Below are positions 1-8,761 of a DNA stretch of 47,292 nucleotides, piece by piece; positions within the stretch are counted from its first letter, which is position 1; every line of letters starts with the position of its first letter. This stretch comes from Opitutia bacterium (GTDB lineage: Bacteria; Verrucomicrobiota; Verrucomicrobiia; Opitutales; T3Sed10-336). The stretch lies in contig PWMU01000039.1 in the NCBI GenBank assembly GCA_003558065.1, positions 1 through 47,292 on the forward strand. Reading direction: 5' to 3'. The notes beneath the pieces were generated by a model. The model saw nothing but the letters and a program-made list of their open reading frames with translations, ran no database searches and was not told the origin of the DNA. Both the position numbers and the translations under genes were made by a program.

Positions 1-130
1 CGCCGTCACGGATTTCGTCGTAGGTGAGGGCCGGGTGAAACTCGCACTCCTTTCCGTGGGGCAGCGATTCGAGCCGCTCCTTGTTGTCCGGGTCGAGTCC
101 AACAATAAACACCTGCTTTTTTCCGCTCAT
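1..130 (-). CDS. Start of a protein running off the window (possible ATP-grasp family)
   Basis: Only the first 43 codons are in the window. The start is an ATG at 130 reading toward 1, and the frame stays open to the edge. The visible N-terminus has a basic start, then a hydrophobic strand with an IVGLD motif (KKQVFIVGLDPDN), then an FHPALTYDE segment. This resembles the N-terminus of ATP-grasp ligase-like proteins that I recall next to CocE/NonD hydrolases, but the ATP-binding core lies outside the window. It sits 56 bp downstream of the CocE-type hydrolase on the same strand, so the two are probably co-transcribed. No clear Shine-Dalgarno sequence precedes the ATG. That a gene starts here is fairly secure; the family is a guess. 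Confidence 0.5.
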   Translation of the reverse strand, partial: MSGKKQVFIVGLDPDNKERLESLPHGKECEFHPALTYDEIRDG

Positions 131-186
131 ATACGTCTTCGTTTCGCTTTCGCCGCCGGGAGTTTCCCTCAATCGGTTTTTCTTCG

Positions 187-2202
187 TCAGACGATCCTCC
201 GGGACACGCTTTCGTCCCAACTCTTACTGAAAACGCGCACGTCGCCTTCGTAGGCGTCGAGCGTGGCACGAATGAGGAATTCGGTTTTTGTGGATGTGAG
301 TACCGTACGCGTAATGGTCCTCACTTTCCAGTCGCCCCGGACAAAACTGCGAATGTGTTCGGTCTCGCCACGAACGGTATCGTAAAGATTGCTTACAAAG
401 CTGTAAGTTTCCCGCACATAGCGTCCTATGCTCAAATCGATCGGATCCAGGCGGATCAGAGCGTCGTTGTTAACGACCTCGAGGCGCACCTCGTTGGTCG
501 CGAGGTTATGGTTCACATTCCACTCCCGTTTGGCGGGGGCAATCAACGAGTGCGGGACTGACGGAGCCGTGCGCGCCGGACCAAAAGGGCGTATTTTCCT
601 GTCTTCCGGACGCCGGGGACGAACCGGCAGGATCAGGCGGCAGTGCCGGATGTGGATAGTCACCCTCGCGGACTCCGGGGTGGCCCATGCCAGAGGCCAG
701 TAGGAACTGGAAAGAGACAGGCGCATCCGATTCCCCGCCGGAAACCGCTGGGCGACATCGTTGAGCCGAACGGTCACCCGGTAACGCTTTCCGGGTTCGA
801 GTGCCTCGGGGTATTCGTGGCCGTTTCGGTGGGTGAGATTGAGGATGCCGAAGGTGGCACGGGTTGCGCGGTCGTCGGGAGCCACATCCGACAGGCGCAC
901 CGCCACCATCGCGACCGGTTTGTCGGCGCTGACCTCGAGTTCCACGAGAGGAGCGCCGAGGATCTCGACGTCTCGGGGCAATGGTTCGGTATCAAACGTG
1001 CGGGCTCCGCCGTCGTCCTCGCGTTGGTCCCACGGCAGGTCGGTCGCTTCGGCATACGAACACCATTTTCCCGCGAAGAGCCCGCAACTGAGGGGGCTCT
1101 GAACGCTCAGACTTCGTGCTCTCACGGAAGCGGCGTCCTTCTCGTCGAGCAACACACGATTTCCAAAAACGAAGATACGCTCCTCGAGGTCCTCTCGCGG
1201 CCATTCGGGCTCGACGACCCACCGCCCCGGACGATCCGCTGTCAACGGCGGCGCCGAGTCGTGCATCCAGGCCCGCAACATCGGCTCGCGGTCCACACCG
1301 TTATCGATCTCCTTGAGCCAGCGGTCCCACCAGCGCACGCACTCCCCGAGGAAATCAATACCGGGCCCCGGCCCTCCCATGTGCGGGTATTTGTGGCCCC
1401 ACGGCCCCACAAGGCCCTTTCGCGGGGTTCTGAGGTTTTCAAGGAGCCGCATCACGGCATTGGAGTAGCCGTCCGCCCAGCCGCTAACCGCCATCACCGG
1501 GACTTCGATCGAGTCGTAAGCCTCGCATACCGATCCGTGCGTCCAATAGGCATCACGGTGAGGATGTTCGAGCCAGTTTTTCATCCAAAGCTCGCAGCCT
1601 TCCAGCCGCTCGAGCCACATCCGCCGCCATCTGTCACCGACCACCTCGGGGTCCGGCGGACATGAGTTGAACCCGAGCATCGTGGACGCCCATGAGAGGT
1701 TGTCTGTGAGCAGGCATCCGCCCATGTAGTGGACATCGTCGGTGTAACGGTCATCGGAAGAACACACGGTGATCACGGCCCCCAGTTGAGGAGGTCGGAG
1801 CGACGCGATCTGCAATCCGTTGAAGCCGCCCCAGGACAATCCAAAAAGCCCCACTTTTCCCGAGCACCACGGTTGCTCCGCCAGCCAGCGAAGCACCTCA
1901 ACACCGTCGTCGAACTCCTGCTGCAAGTACTCGTCCCGAAGAATTCCGTCGGAATCGCCGCTTCCCCGCAAATCCACACGCACCCCCGCATAACCGTGCC
2001 GGGCGAAGAACCCGTGGATCTCCGAATCCCGAATCGCCTTATGGTCTCGTTTCCGATAGGGAATGTATTCCAATATGGCGGGAACGGGACTCCTTTCAGC
2101 GTCCGCGGGAAGCCAGATCCTGGCAGCGAGACGAGAACCGTCCGACAAGGGGATCCACTGGTTCTCGATCTCAGTTATCACTGTTTCGGATTCGCCCGGC
2201 AT
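187..2202 (-). CDS. CocE/NonD family hydrolase (X-Pro dipeptidyl-peptidase fold)
   Basis: A 671-residue alpha/beta-hydrolase of the CocE/NonD family, which cleaves esters or acyl-peptide bonds. The natural substrate cannot be told from sequence. The catalytic triad is visible: nucleophile Ser123 in GLSWGG, Asp244 in SGWADGYSN, and His270 in GPWGHKYPH. An N-terminal hydrolase domain (about 1-330) with a helical cap is followed by the beta-sandwich typical of X-Pro dipeptidyl-peptidases (about 350-540). A further C-terminal stretch of about 130 residues, rich in beta strands, is an extra over the shortest family members. I chose the ATG at 2202; the frame extends three codons upstream to a TTG at 2211. 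No signal peptide is seen, so it is probably cytoplasmic. The next gene downstream on this strand is the partial ORF at 1-130. Confidence 0.9.
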   Translation of the reverse strand: MPGESETVITEIENQWIPLSDGSRLAARIWLPADAERSPVPAILEYIPYRKRDHKAIRDSEIHGFFARHGYAGVRVDLRGSGDSDGILRDEYLQQEFDDGVEVLRWLAEQPWCSGKVGLFGLSWGGFNGLQIASLRPPQLGAVITVCSSDDRYTDDVHYMGGCLLTDNLSWASTMLGFNSCPPDPEVVGDRWRRMWLERLEGCELWMKNWLEHPHRDAYWTHGSVCEAYDSIEVPVMAVSGWADGYSNAVMRLLENLRTPRKGLVGPWGHKYPHMGGPGPGIDFLGECVRWWDRWLKEIDNGVDREPMLRAWMHDSAPPLTADRPGRWVVEPEWPREDLEERIFVFGNRVLLDEKDAASVRARSLSVQSPLSCGLFAGKWCSYAEATDLPWDQREDDGGARTFDTEPLPRDVEILGAPLVELEVSADKPVAMVAVRLSDVAPDDRATRATFGILNLTHRNGHEYPEALEPGKRYRVTVRLNDVAQRFPAGNRMRLSLSSSYWPLAWATPESARVTIHIRHCRLILPVRPRRPEDRKIRPFGPARTAPSVPHSLIAPAKREWNVNHNLATNEVRLEVVNNDALIRLDPIDLSIGRYVRETYSFVSNLYDTVRGETEHIRSFVRGDWKVRTITRTVLTSTKTEFLIRATLDAYEGDVRVFSKSWDESVSRRIV

Positions 2203-2237
2203 AACGCACAAATTTCACGGGAAGAGAGGTCCCAAAG

Positions 2238-2837
2238 TTAGTCGCCTTCGCCGGAATGCCTCGGTATAGGGGCTCCGCGCCACTCTTCCATGACTTCCAG
2301 GAGGCGGGTAAGTCTCTCTTCGGTCATCCTCCCGCCAGTTCGGTCGTCAACCGCCACTGCGGTGCGGGCCACCAAGCCGTCGTCTTCGATATTGGGATGC
2401 CGGCCGACCTGGGGGCCCGAAGGAAATGAAAGCGCCAAACCGCTCAGCTCAGTGGATGGGGGTGGGTCGGCGGGATCCGGCGCCCAGTCGGGATCGTCCA
2501 GATTGTACCAGATATCGTTCAGGGTCGACTTCAATAAGCTGATTGCGCCACTCAGGGATCTCAGGGCGAGGTCACATGCCATTTCTTCGATTTCGTCGAG
2601 ATCCGTCGCCGCCCAGCATTCCTTGACTTCCACCGACAAATCCAGGATTTCCGGCCCGTGCGTTGCGATGGCCTCGGCGTAACCGATGGCAATTTCCACG
2701 GGCGCCCCGACTGTGGCAAGGTCGATGTCGCCAAGTTCGCCAAGTTCTCCGGATTTATCTCCACAGGCACCGAGCAACAAAGCCAGGGAACCGCACAGCA
2801 GGATCCCGCATGTTCGGAGTGAATATAGAGGTTGCAT
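2238..2837 (-). CDS. Small predicted lipoprotein of unknown function
   Basis: A 199-residue protein with a lipoprotein signal: a short basic start, a hydrophobic stretch (residues 11-23), and the lipobox LLGAC with the lipidated cysteine at about position 25. The mature part is acidic and contains a Gly/Glu/Leu spacer (GELGELGDID), then a probably helical region with two cysteines (about 74 and 88), then a Pro/Asp-rich linker (DPDWAPDPADPPP). The ATG at 2837 is preceded by an AGAGG-like Shine-Dalgarno sequence at a suitable distance, which supports this start. It follows the RCC1-like lipoprotein gene and precedes the CocE-type hydrolase on the same strand. I do not recognise the family. It is probably anchored to the periplasmic face of a membrane. 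Confidence 0.7.
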   Translation of the reverse strand: MQPLYSLRTCGILLCGSLALLLGACGDKSGELGELGDIDLATVGAPVEIAIGYAEAIATHGPEILDLSVEVKECWAATDLDEIEEMACDLALRSLSGAISLLKSTLNDIWYNLDDPDWAPDPADPPPSTELSGLALSFPSGPQVGRHPNIEDDGLVARTAVAVDDRTGGRMTEERLTRLLEVMEEWRGAPIPRHSGEGD

Positions 2838-2908
2838 GGAAAACTACCTCTTGGAAAGATCCCGATTACGCAAGTAGAAACAAGTTCGCTCAAGGCCCTA
2901 GCGCACGA

Positions 2909-3295
2909 TCAATCCCCGTTCGGCGGGTCTTCGTTCGCCCTTAGGGCCAGGGAGTGGGTGTTACCCGCGGCAATCGCCACGTACTTGTTACCCGCCGGAG
3001 GCGTCGCCCGATTATGGAGGTCCCAACCCCAGACTACAACGCTACCGTCCTCTTTCAACGCAAGCGAATGGCAGGATCCGGCGGCGATGGCCACGTAATC
3101 GTTGCCCTCGGGAGGGGATGCTTCCCCATCGATATCATCGTTTCCCCAGCCGACGATTTCCCCCGCTGTTCGGTGTCTCTCCAGTTGCAGCCCCGGCGTT
3201 GCATTCGGCGCGCCTGTATCCACCGGCGCATCGCATCCGAAGGAAAAAACAGGAAAAAGCAAAGCGAGAAACCGGACTGGATTCCTGTGATTCAT
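2909..3295 (-). CDS. RCC1-repeat lipoprotein, very short (two repeats)
   Basis: A 128-residue product from the ATG at 3295; the frame opens six codons earlier at a TTG (3313). A hydrophobic leader ending in FSFGC suggests a lipoprotein signal. Two RCC1/BLIP-II-type propeller repeats follow, recognisable by YVAIAAGSCHSLALKEDGSV and VVWGWD, and by YVAIAAGNTHSLALR. A partial repeat (IVGWGNDD) precedes them. Complete RCC1 propellers have about seven repeats, so this is either a remnant of a longer gene or an unusually small relative. The reading frame ends shortly after the second repeat, and no continuation was found downstream in other frames. Function is unknown; such proteins are usually exported protein-binding scaffolds. 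Confidence 0.6.
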   Translation of the reverse strand: MNHRNPVRFLALLFPVFSFGCDAPVDTGAPNATPGLQLERHRTAGEIVGWGNDDIDGEASPPEGNDYVAIAAGSCHSLALKEDGSVVVWGWDLHNRATPPAGNKYVAIAAGNTHSLALRANEDPPNGD

Positions 3296-3348
3296 AATTG
3301 ATGGAAAATTCAATTGTTTCGGTTGAGCTTCTCGCGGACACCTCAGTC

Positions 3349-5517
3349 TCAGAATTCACTCTTCTCCACCCACGCACGGAGGGCTTCCTCGCCGAGAACG
3401 CCCCAGTAGACCCGGATGTCGCTCAGGGTTCCGTTGAAGGTGTTGGGCGGTTCATACCGGCCGACGGAGGACCCGGGGCTGGAGCCGGCCCTGAGCGGAA
3501 AATGCGGTCTGGTTGTTATAACAAATCCCTCTTCGCCCGCAACATATTCACCATTCACATACAAACGCATCATCGCGTCGGCATCAAGAACCGCTGCCAG
3601 GTGCACCGGTTCGCCCAGGGCCAGCGGGTACGGTCCGGCGGCTTCCCGCAGCTCCCCGCCACTGCGAACGGCGAAGTGCGGAACACCTTCATCGAGATAA
3701 AGCGCGTATCCGTGAGCCCCGCCTCCCTGAGTCAACAGCACGCCGTCGCCCTCCGGCACCGCGCGGGCGCCGACAGTAAAGGTCTTGAACGACGGATCCA
3801 GTTCGTCCCGGCTCTGCCCTTCCCCGGCGTCAAAAGCCGCCACCTGCTCCAGCGATACGTTCCGAAACCGTTTCATCGCTCGCTCCCGGTTGATCTCCGC
3901 TGGCGAGGCGTACGGTCGATCATCGCCGTAATAAGCCTGAAGCCGGCGCAGCTCCGCCTTCAGTTCCGCCTGCACACCCGCGTAGTCCGGCTCCCCGTAG
4001 ACGCTTTTCAGTTCGTGCGGATCCGCCTCCAGATCGAACAGCTCCCACTCCTCGCGCTCATAAAAACGGGCCAGCTTGTAGCGCTCCGTCCGCACGCCGT
4101 AATGACGGTTCACCATGTGGACGGCGGGAAATTCGTAGTAGTGATAATAGACGCTCGTTCGCCAGTCCCCCGGGGTTTCACCGGCCAGCAGCGGCGCCAG
4201 TGACCGGCCCTGAATGTCGTCCGGCACCTCGACACCGGCCATGGCCAGCAGCGTGGGAGCCCAATCGAGGTTGCTGACCATGTCCCCGTTTTCGCTTCCC
4301 GGTTCCACCACTCTCGGCCAGCGCACGATGAGCGGGGTTCGCAGAGATTCCTCGTAGATCCAACGCTTGTCATACCAGCCGTGCTCGCCCAGGTAAAACC
4401 CCTGGTCCGAGGTGTACACCACAATCGTGTTCTCCGCCAAACCGGATGTCTCCAGGTAATCGAGCATCCGTCCGAGATTATCGTCCACCGACGCGATGGT
4501 GCGCAGGTAATCCTTGATATACCTCTGGTACTTCCAGCGCACCAAGTCCCTGCCCTCGTGATTGGCCGCGTAAAAAGCTTCGTTCTTCGGGTCGTACGCG
4601 GCATCCCAGGCCGCCCGCTGCTCGTCATTCATCCGGCCGTAAGTTTGTTCCCAGGCATTGTGGATACGCTCGGGGTCGTCCTCTCCCGGCGGGAGTTTCA
4701 GGTCCGCGGCATCCAGGTGCCGCCCGATCTCCATTTCCTGCATCCTGGCCGCGGAGGTTCGCCCCTCGTAGTCGTCGAACAGCGTCGCCGGCTCGGGAAT
4801 TTCGACGTCGTCGTAAAGGGTCAGGTGATCCGGCCCCGGCATCCACCTTCGGTGCGGAGCCTTGTGATGGTACATCAGCAGGAAAGGTTTGTCCTTGTCC
4901 CGGCCATTCCCCAGCCACTCCAGGGACTTGTCCGTTATGATATCGGTCACGTAACCGGTCACCCGCATTCGCCCCTCGGGGGTAAGAAAATCCGGGTTGT
5001 AATAATGTCCCTGCCCCGGCAGCACCGTCCAGTGGTCGAAGCCGGTCGGATCGCTGCGCAGGTGCCACTTGCCGATCATAGCCGTGTTGTAGCCCGCCTC
5101 TCCAAGCAGCTTGGGAAATGTCTGCTGGCCGCCGTCAAATGTTTCGCGATTGGTCAACTGCCCGTTGAGGTGGGAATGTTTGCCGGTCAAAAGGACGGCC
5201 CGGCTCGGCGCACAAATCGAGTTGGTAACAAAAACGTTTTTAAACAACATCCCGTCGTTTGCCAGGCGGTCGATATTCGGTGTTTCGTTAATCACAGACC
5301 CGTAGGCGCCGATCGCGTGGCTGGCGTGATCGTCGAGGAACACGAAGATGATGTTCGGCCGTTCCGCCGGCTTGCTACCCGCCGGAAGTTCCGAACCCAG
5401 GGGCAACAACACCATGGGCAGCGACAATGCGAATCGATGCAGGAAAAAACGGCGGATTCGGGTATACACTTGAAATAAAACGAGGTAGCGGCAGACGAGG
5501 GGCACTTCTTTACTCAT
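3349..5517 (-). CDS. Secreted Cys-type sulfatase with C-terminal LamG-like domain
   Basis: A 722-residue type I sulfatase. A long basic leader with a hydrophobic core (about 22-45) suggests export. Metal-binding aspartates lie in FVFLDDHAS (D62, D63). The active-site motif is CAPSR with Cys102, the residue a formylglycine-generating enzyme converts to formylglycine; no such enzyme is in the window. Family-typical segments include [16 protein letters not shown], and [18 protein letters not shown]. The arrangement around the active site (NSICAPSR, then [11 protein letters not shown]) resembles N-acetylglucosamine-6-sulfatase-like S1 subfamilies, but the substrate is inferred. Residues from about 565 to the end form a LamG/concanavalin-like beta-sandwich ([13 protein letters not shown]), probably for carbohydrate binding. 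A GH20 hexosaminidase 4.4 kb away would fit a sulfated GlcNAc-containing glycan as target. Confidence 0.92.
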   Translation of the reverse strand: MSKEVPLVCRYLVLFQVYTRIRRFFLHRFALSLPMVLLPLGSELPAGSKPAERPNIIFVFLDDHASHAIGAYGSVINETPNIDRLANDGMLFKNVFVTNSICAPSRAVLLTGKHSHLNGQLTNRETFDGGQQTFPKLLGEAGYNTAMIGKWHLRSDPTGFDHWTVLPGQGHYYNPDFLTPEGRMRVTGYVTDIITDKSLEWLGNGRDKDKPFLLMYHHKAPHRRWMPGPDHLTLYDDVEIPEPATLFDDYEGRTSAARMQEMEIGRHLDAADLKLPPGEDDPERIHNAWEQTYGRMNDEQRAAWDAAYDPKNEAFYAANHEGRDLVRWKYQRYIKDYLRTIASVDDNLGRMLDYLETSGLAENTIVVYTSDQGFYLGEHGWYDKRWIYEESLRTPLIVRWPRVVEPGSENGDMVSNLDWAPTLLAMAGVEVPDDIQGRSLAPLLAGETPGDWRTSVYYHYYEFPAVHMVNRHYGVRTERYKLARFYEREEWELFDLEADPHELKSVYGEPDYAGVQAELKAELRRLQAYYGDDRPYASPAEINRERAMKRFRNVSLEQVAAFDAGEGQSRDELDPSFKTFTVGARAVPEGDGVLLTQGGGAHGYALYLDEGVPHFAVRSGGELREAAGPYPLALGEPVHLAAVLDADAMMRLYVNGEYVAGEEGFVITTRPHFPLRAGSSPGSSVGRYEPPNTFNGTLSDIRVYWGVLGEEALRAWVEKSEF

Positions 5518-5839
5518 GCGGAGAACAAATCCGGTTTCTCAAAGGCGGTCAAGGCAGACCGCCCGGGGAAACTCAACAACCGGCGGAATCCGCGCCCGCG
5601 AAGATCCTCATAATTGTCCAATATTCTCCGGATCTGGGTGTCAAGGTTCCCAGGACCCATGACACCTCCGCGGTGATCACTCCCCTGGGACAGGGCGAAC
5701 ACCGGGCGGTCATTCCTCACCCGACCGGTCCGCGAGGGTTTTATCGCGTCGCCGGGACCGGCCCTTCCGGCGACGTTGTCGTCGAATTCGTCACCACCGC
5801 CTTTCACTTCTGCGAGGGCGAAACGGTCTCCCCGACCAT

Positions 5840-6350
5840 CACCTTCAGCGCACCGTTTACCGGCACGCTCCGTTACACGATCAGCGGTGACACCCTCGTG
5901 GTCGGGGCGATGCTTGAAGAAACCGGAGGGCAAAAGTATGCCGGGGCCGCTTACGTGTTCGAACGAAATGGAAATCAATGGGACCGGCAGCGACTGGTTC
6001 CCAGCATAGTGGTTGAAAGGGATTATTTCGGCCAGGCCGTGGATATCGACGGCGATACGATCATCGTTGGCGCGCCTCACGATCCGCTTCCCTGGAGCGC
6101 CTATCCCGGGCGAGCTTTTATCTTTGAGCGAGATCCCATAACGAGGGAATGGTCGCAACACGAACACGCGAAACTCACGGCCAATCCCGTGGTCAGCGGT
6201 GGGTACTTCGGGGCCGGCCTCTCCCTCCACGACAAACGGCTGGACGCAAGTGCCGTTTCCCCTCGCGCCTATTACTCCTTTCTGCAGGTTGGCGATGCGG
6301 TATGGCAGCAAGTCTACGCCAATATTGATCCGCACCATCCCCGCTACCAT
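5840..6350 (+). pseudogene. Remnant of an FG-GAP repeat (integrin-like propeller) protein
   Basis: In one plus-strand frame this stretch encodes FG-GAP-type repeats: ISGDTLVVGAMLEE, then AGAAYVFERNGNQW, then YFGQAVDIDGDTIIVGAPHD, then GRAFIFERD and a last weak repeat (YFGAGLSLHDKRL). Such repeats build exported beta-propellers. The frame is open from about 5427, but that 5' part overlaps the start of the sulfatase on the other strand and shows no leader or convincing start. The 3' end loses similarity after about 6250 and runs out of frame into the next gene. I read it as a broken internal fragment of a larger secreted protein. The opposite strand also has an open frame here (5514-6350), but it looks like a shadow. 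Confidence 0.45.
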
Positions 6351-6388
6351 TCCATCAGCGTGGCTTTCAGGACGCGGAGCACGCGAGG

Positions 6389-8242
6389 GTGTTCGCCCCG
6401 CGCCCTCCCGGCGGTTTTGTCATCGATCTGGAAATTCCCGTTTATCGCGACCTGCTGGAATTGCGCGCGGAGGCGTTGCGGGGTTATTTCTCGCTCCTGA
6501 CCAACGATCCCGGCAATTCCGGCGATGCCCCTCCGGGGTATCGCATCTTCCGCGACTTCGTCCCGACGCGCGGCCTGGCGGCCGCCACCTACATGGATAA
6601 GGACACGGACGAGGCCGTGCCGGTGATCGAAGACGCGGAGTTGCGTGGCCGCGACCGGTTGGCGGCTTACCATCCGTCCCGCGCGCGCGGCGTATCGAAC
6701 ACTTCCGAGTCCCGGGTCGGCGTCGCCCATCTCAGCCGCTTCCGCCCGAGCCGAATCCCGACGCCCGAAAACCTTGCACTTTCGTCGCGGTTTACTCAAG
6801 CTAACCGCCAGATCCTTTTGCCATACGACGCCGTCATCGCCCTTATTTTCCATGCCATCCTCGCACCGTTGACGGCGGTTCACGCGTTGCTCTACAAGCG
6901 GGATTCGCGGGCGGCCTTTGGATGGATCGCCTTGTGTTTCCTGCTTCCGCTCGGCGGCCCCGTCCTCTACGTGTTTTTCGGGTTGAATCGCGCCCGGGGA
7001 CGGGCTCAACGCCTGGGCCTGGGAGGGATCAGCATGGGTTATGAGCGCGGCCGTATGCTGGAACAGATCCATCCCATGCCGGATTCCGTCCGGGGTGAGT
7101 ACGTTAAGCTGGCGCGAATCGGTCAGGCGCTCAGCCGCCACCCCCTGACGGCGGGAAACGGGGTTGAGGCACTGGTCAATGGCGAGCAAGTGTATCCGGC
7201 CATGGTCGATGCCATAGAACAGGCCGAAAGTCATGTCTTGTTGACAACCTATATCTTCGACAGCGATTCCACCGGCAAACGCTTTTGCGAAGCGCTGCAG
7301 CGCGCCAAGTCAAGAGGTGTGGCTATACGTGTTCTCATCGACGGCATCGGGGAGTGGTATTCATTCCCCCGAGCCACCCGCACGCTCAGGCGTGCGGGCA
7401 TTCCTATCGCCCGCTTTCTCCCCCCTCGCCTGCTGCCGCCCTCGCTTTCGCTTAATATGCGCAATCACCAGAAGATCCTGGTCGTCGACGACCGGGTCGG
7501 ATTCACCGGCGGAATGAATCTGAGCGACCGGCACCTGGTGGAGGATCCCGACAATCGATCCCCGACGGCCGACCTGCATTTCCGGCTTACCGGACCGGTG
7601 GTGGCCCAGTTGCGCGAAGAGTTTCTGCGGATGTGGCAATTCACCACCCACAGTCGCGACGTGCCGTCCCTCACGGAAATCGCGCCGGGCGGACCCTTCA
7701 TGTGCCGCACCCTGACCGACGGACCGGACGAGGACCTCGATCGACTGAACATGCTCCTGGGCGCCGCCATCGCCGAAGCCCGTCACTCGGTGCGCATCAT
7801 GACACCGTACTTTCTCCCGCCGAGAGAACTGATAGGCGCCATCCAGGCGGCAACGGTGCGGGGTGTGGAGGTGGTTGTCGTGCTGCCCGGGAAAAACAAT
7901 CTCCCCTATATGCACTGGGCCACGCGCAATATGCTCTGGGAGATCCTTTACCGGGGGGTGAAGGTCTATTACCAGCCCCCGCCGTTCAATCACGCCAAAC
8001 TTTTTATTGTCGACGGGTACTACACCCTTATCGGTTCGGCCAATTGGGATCCGCGCAGCCTGCGCCTGAATTTTGAGTTGCAGGTCGAGGTTTACGGCGA
8101 AGACTTCGCCGCCCCGCTGATCAACTCTATCGATCAAGCCGCAGCAGCAGGGAGAGAAGTAACCCTGGAAGAGGTTGACGGGCGCGGGCTTCCGACGCGC
8201 CTGAGGGATTCGTTTTGCTGGTTATTCTCCCCGTACCTTTAA
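6389..8242 (+). CDS. Cardiolipin synthase / phospholipase D-type enzyme with N-terminal extension
   Basis: The C-terminal 470 residues are a bacterial cardiolipin synthase of the phospholipase D superfamily, which joins phosphatidylglycerol molecules at the inner membrane. Two membrane helices are visible (about 149-168 and 172-194), followed by two HKD motifs: NHQKILVVDD (His360) and NHAKLFIVDG (His535), each followed by the usual Gly/Asn-rich sequence (FTGGMN, IGSANWDPRS). Both catalytic sets are intact. The first ~143 residues, read from a GTG at 6389, are not part of the normal family. The usual protein would begin near residue 144 (a TTG at 6818), although no Shine-Dalgarno sequence marks either start. 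The extension abuts the FG-GAP remnant and may be a gene fragment fused in frame. The enzyme call is firm; the start is not. Confidence 0.85.
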   Translation: MFAPRPPGGFVIDLEIPVYRDLLELRAEALRGYFSLLTNDPGNSGDAPPGYRIFRDFVPTRGLAAATYMDKDTDEAVPVIEDAELRGRDRLAAYHPSRARGVSNTSESRVGVAHLSRFRPSRIPTPENLALSSRFTQANRQILLPYDAVIALIFHAILAPLTAVHALLYKRDSRAAFGWIALCFLLPLGGPVLYVFFGLNRARGRAQRLGLGGISMGYERGRMLEQIHPMPDSVRGEYVKLARIGQALSRHPLTAGNGVEALVNGEQVYPAMVDAIEQAESHVLLTTYIFDSDSTGKRFCEALQRAKSRGVAIRVLIDGIGEWYSFPRATRTLRRAGIPIARFLPPRLLPPSLSLNMRNHQKILVVDDRVGFTGGMNLSDRHLVEDPDNRSPTADLHFRLTGPVVAQLREEFLRMWQFTTHSRDVPSLTEIAPGGPFMCRTLTDGPDEDLDRLNMLLGAAIAEARHSVRIMTPYFLPPRELIGAIQAATVRGVEVVVVLPGKNNLPYMHWATRNMLWEILYRGVKVYYQPPPFNHAKLFIVDGYYTLIGSANWDPRSLRLNFELQVEVYGEDFAAPLINSIDQAAAAGREVTLEEVDGRGLPTRLRDSFCWLFSPYL

Positions 8243-8761
8243 CGTGTTTCTCAAAGGCCGTGAGCTTCCACAACGCGCGCGGGACCGGGCTGCGGAAACC
8301 CGGGTAACGGCCGGCAGGCGCGCACACCTCCGGGAGCAAAGGGGGCGGGCCGGTTGCAGGCTGCAGAGGACGTGTTTCAGGAGCCGGCCGCAGGCAAATG
8401 CGAGTATCATCGCGGTCAGGACAAAATCTATTATTGGGGCGTGAATCATAATCGCTCCAGGAGCCAGGTCCCCGTTTGACAGGTGGCCGTCGCACCGACC
8501 CAGGCGAGGACCGTGAGGTAGGCAAAGGCGAATACACTCAAAACGGTCGCCGCAATGACGCATGCCTGCGCCGTACCGTTTGCGGGAGAACCCTTTCGAA
8601 CCCCGGCACAGCGGAATCGGCGGGAATCTGAATGATCACCCCGGGACGAACTTGAAGCCAAACGGCGGTTCCGAAGCGCCGCTATGGTCCACGTAGCATT
8701 TCGATACCGCAAACAATACCGGGTTGACCGATTGAACGGGCGGCGGTTAGGTTCGCCCGCG
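8243..8761. other. Gap between the cls-like gene and the outer-membrane protein gene; possible tiny membrane ORFs
   Basis: No confident gene is present. On the minus strand two short open frames meet in a 4-nt ATGA overlap at 8446-8449. The upstream one ends with a hydrophobic segment (VLSVFAFAYLTVLAWVGA). The downstream one starts MIHAPIIDFVLTAMILAFA and could encode 75 residues with one membrane helix and a very basic Arg/Cys-rich tail, reaching 8222 and overlapping the end of the cls-like gene. Neither has a convincing Shine-Dalgarno sequence, and the upstream one lacks an ATG or GTG. They could be real micro-proteins or chance open frames in GC-rich DNA. Confidence 0.3.

Noticed and set aside
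5514-6350. 278-codon minus-strand open frame
   Set aside because: The opposite strand encodes FG-GAP repeats over the same bases, so this is the shadow.
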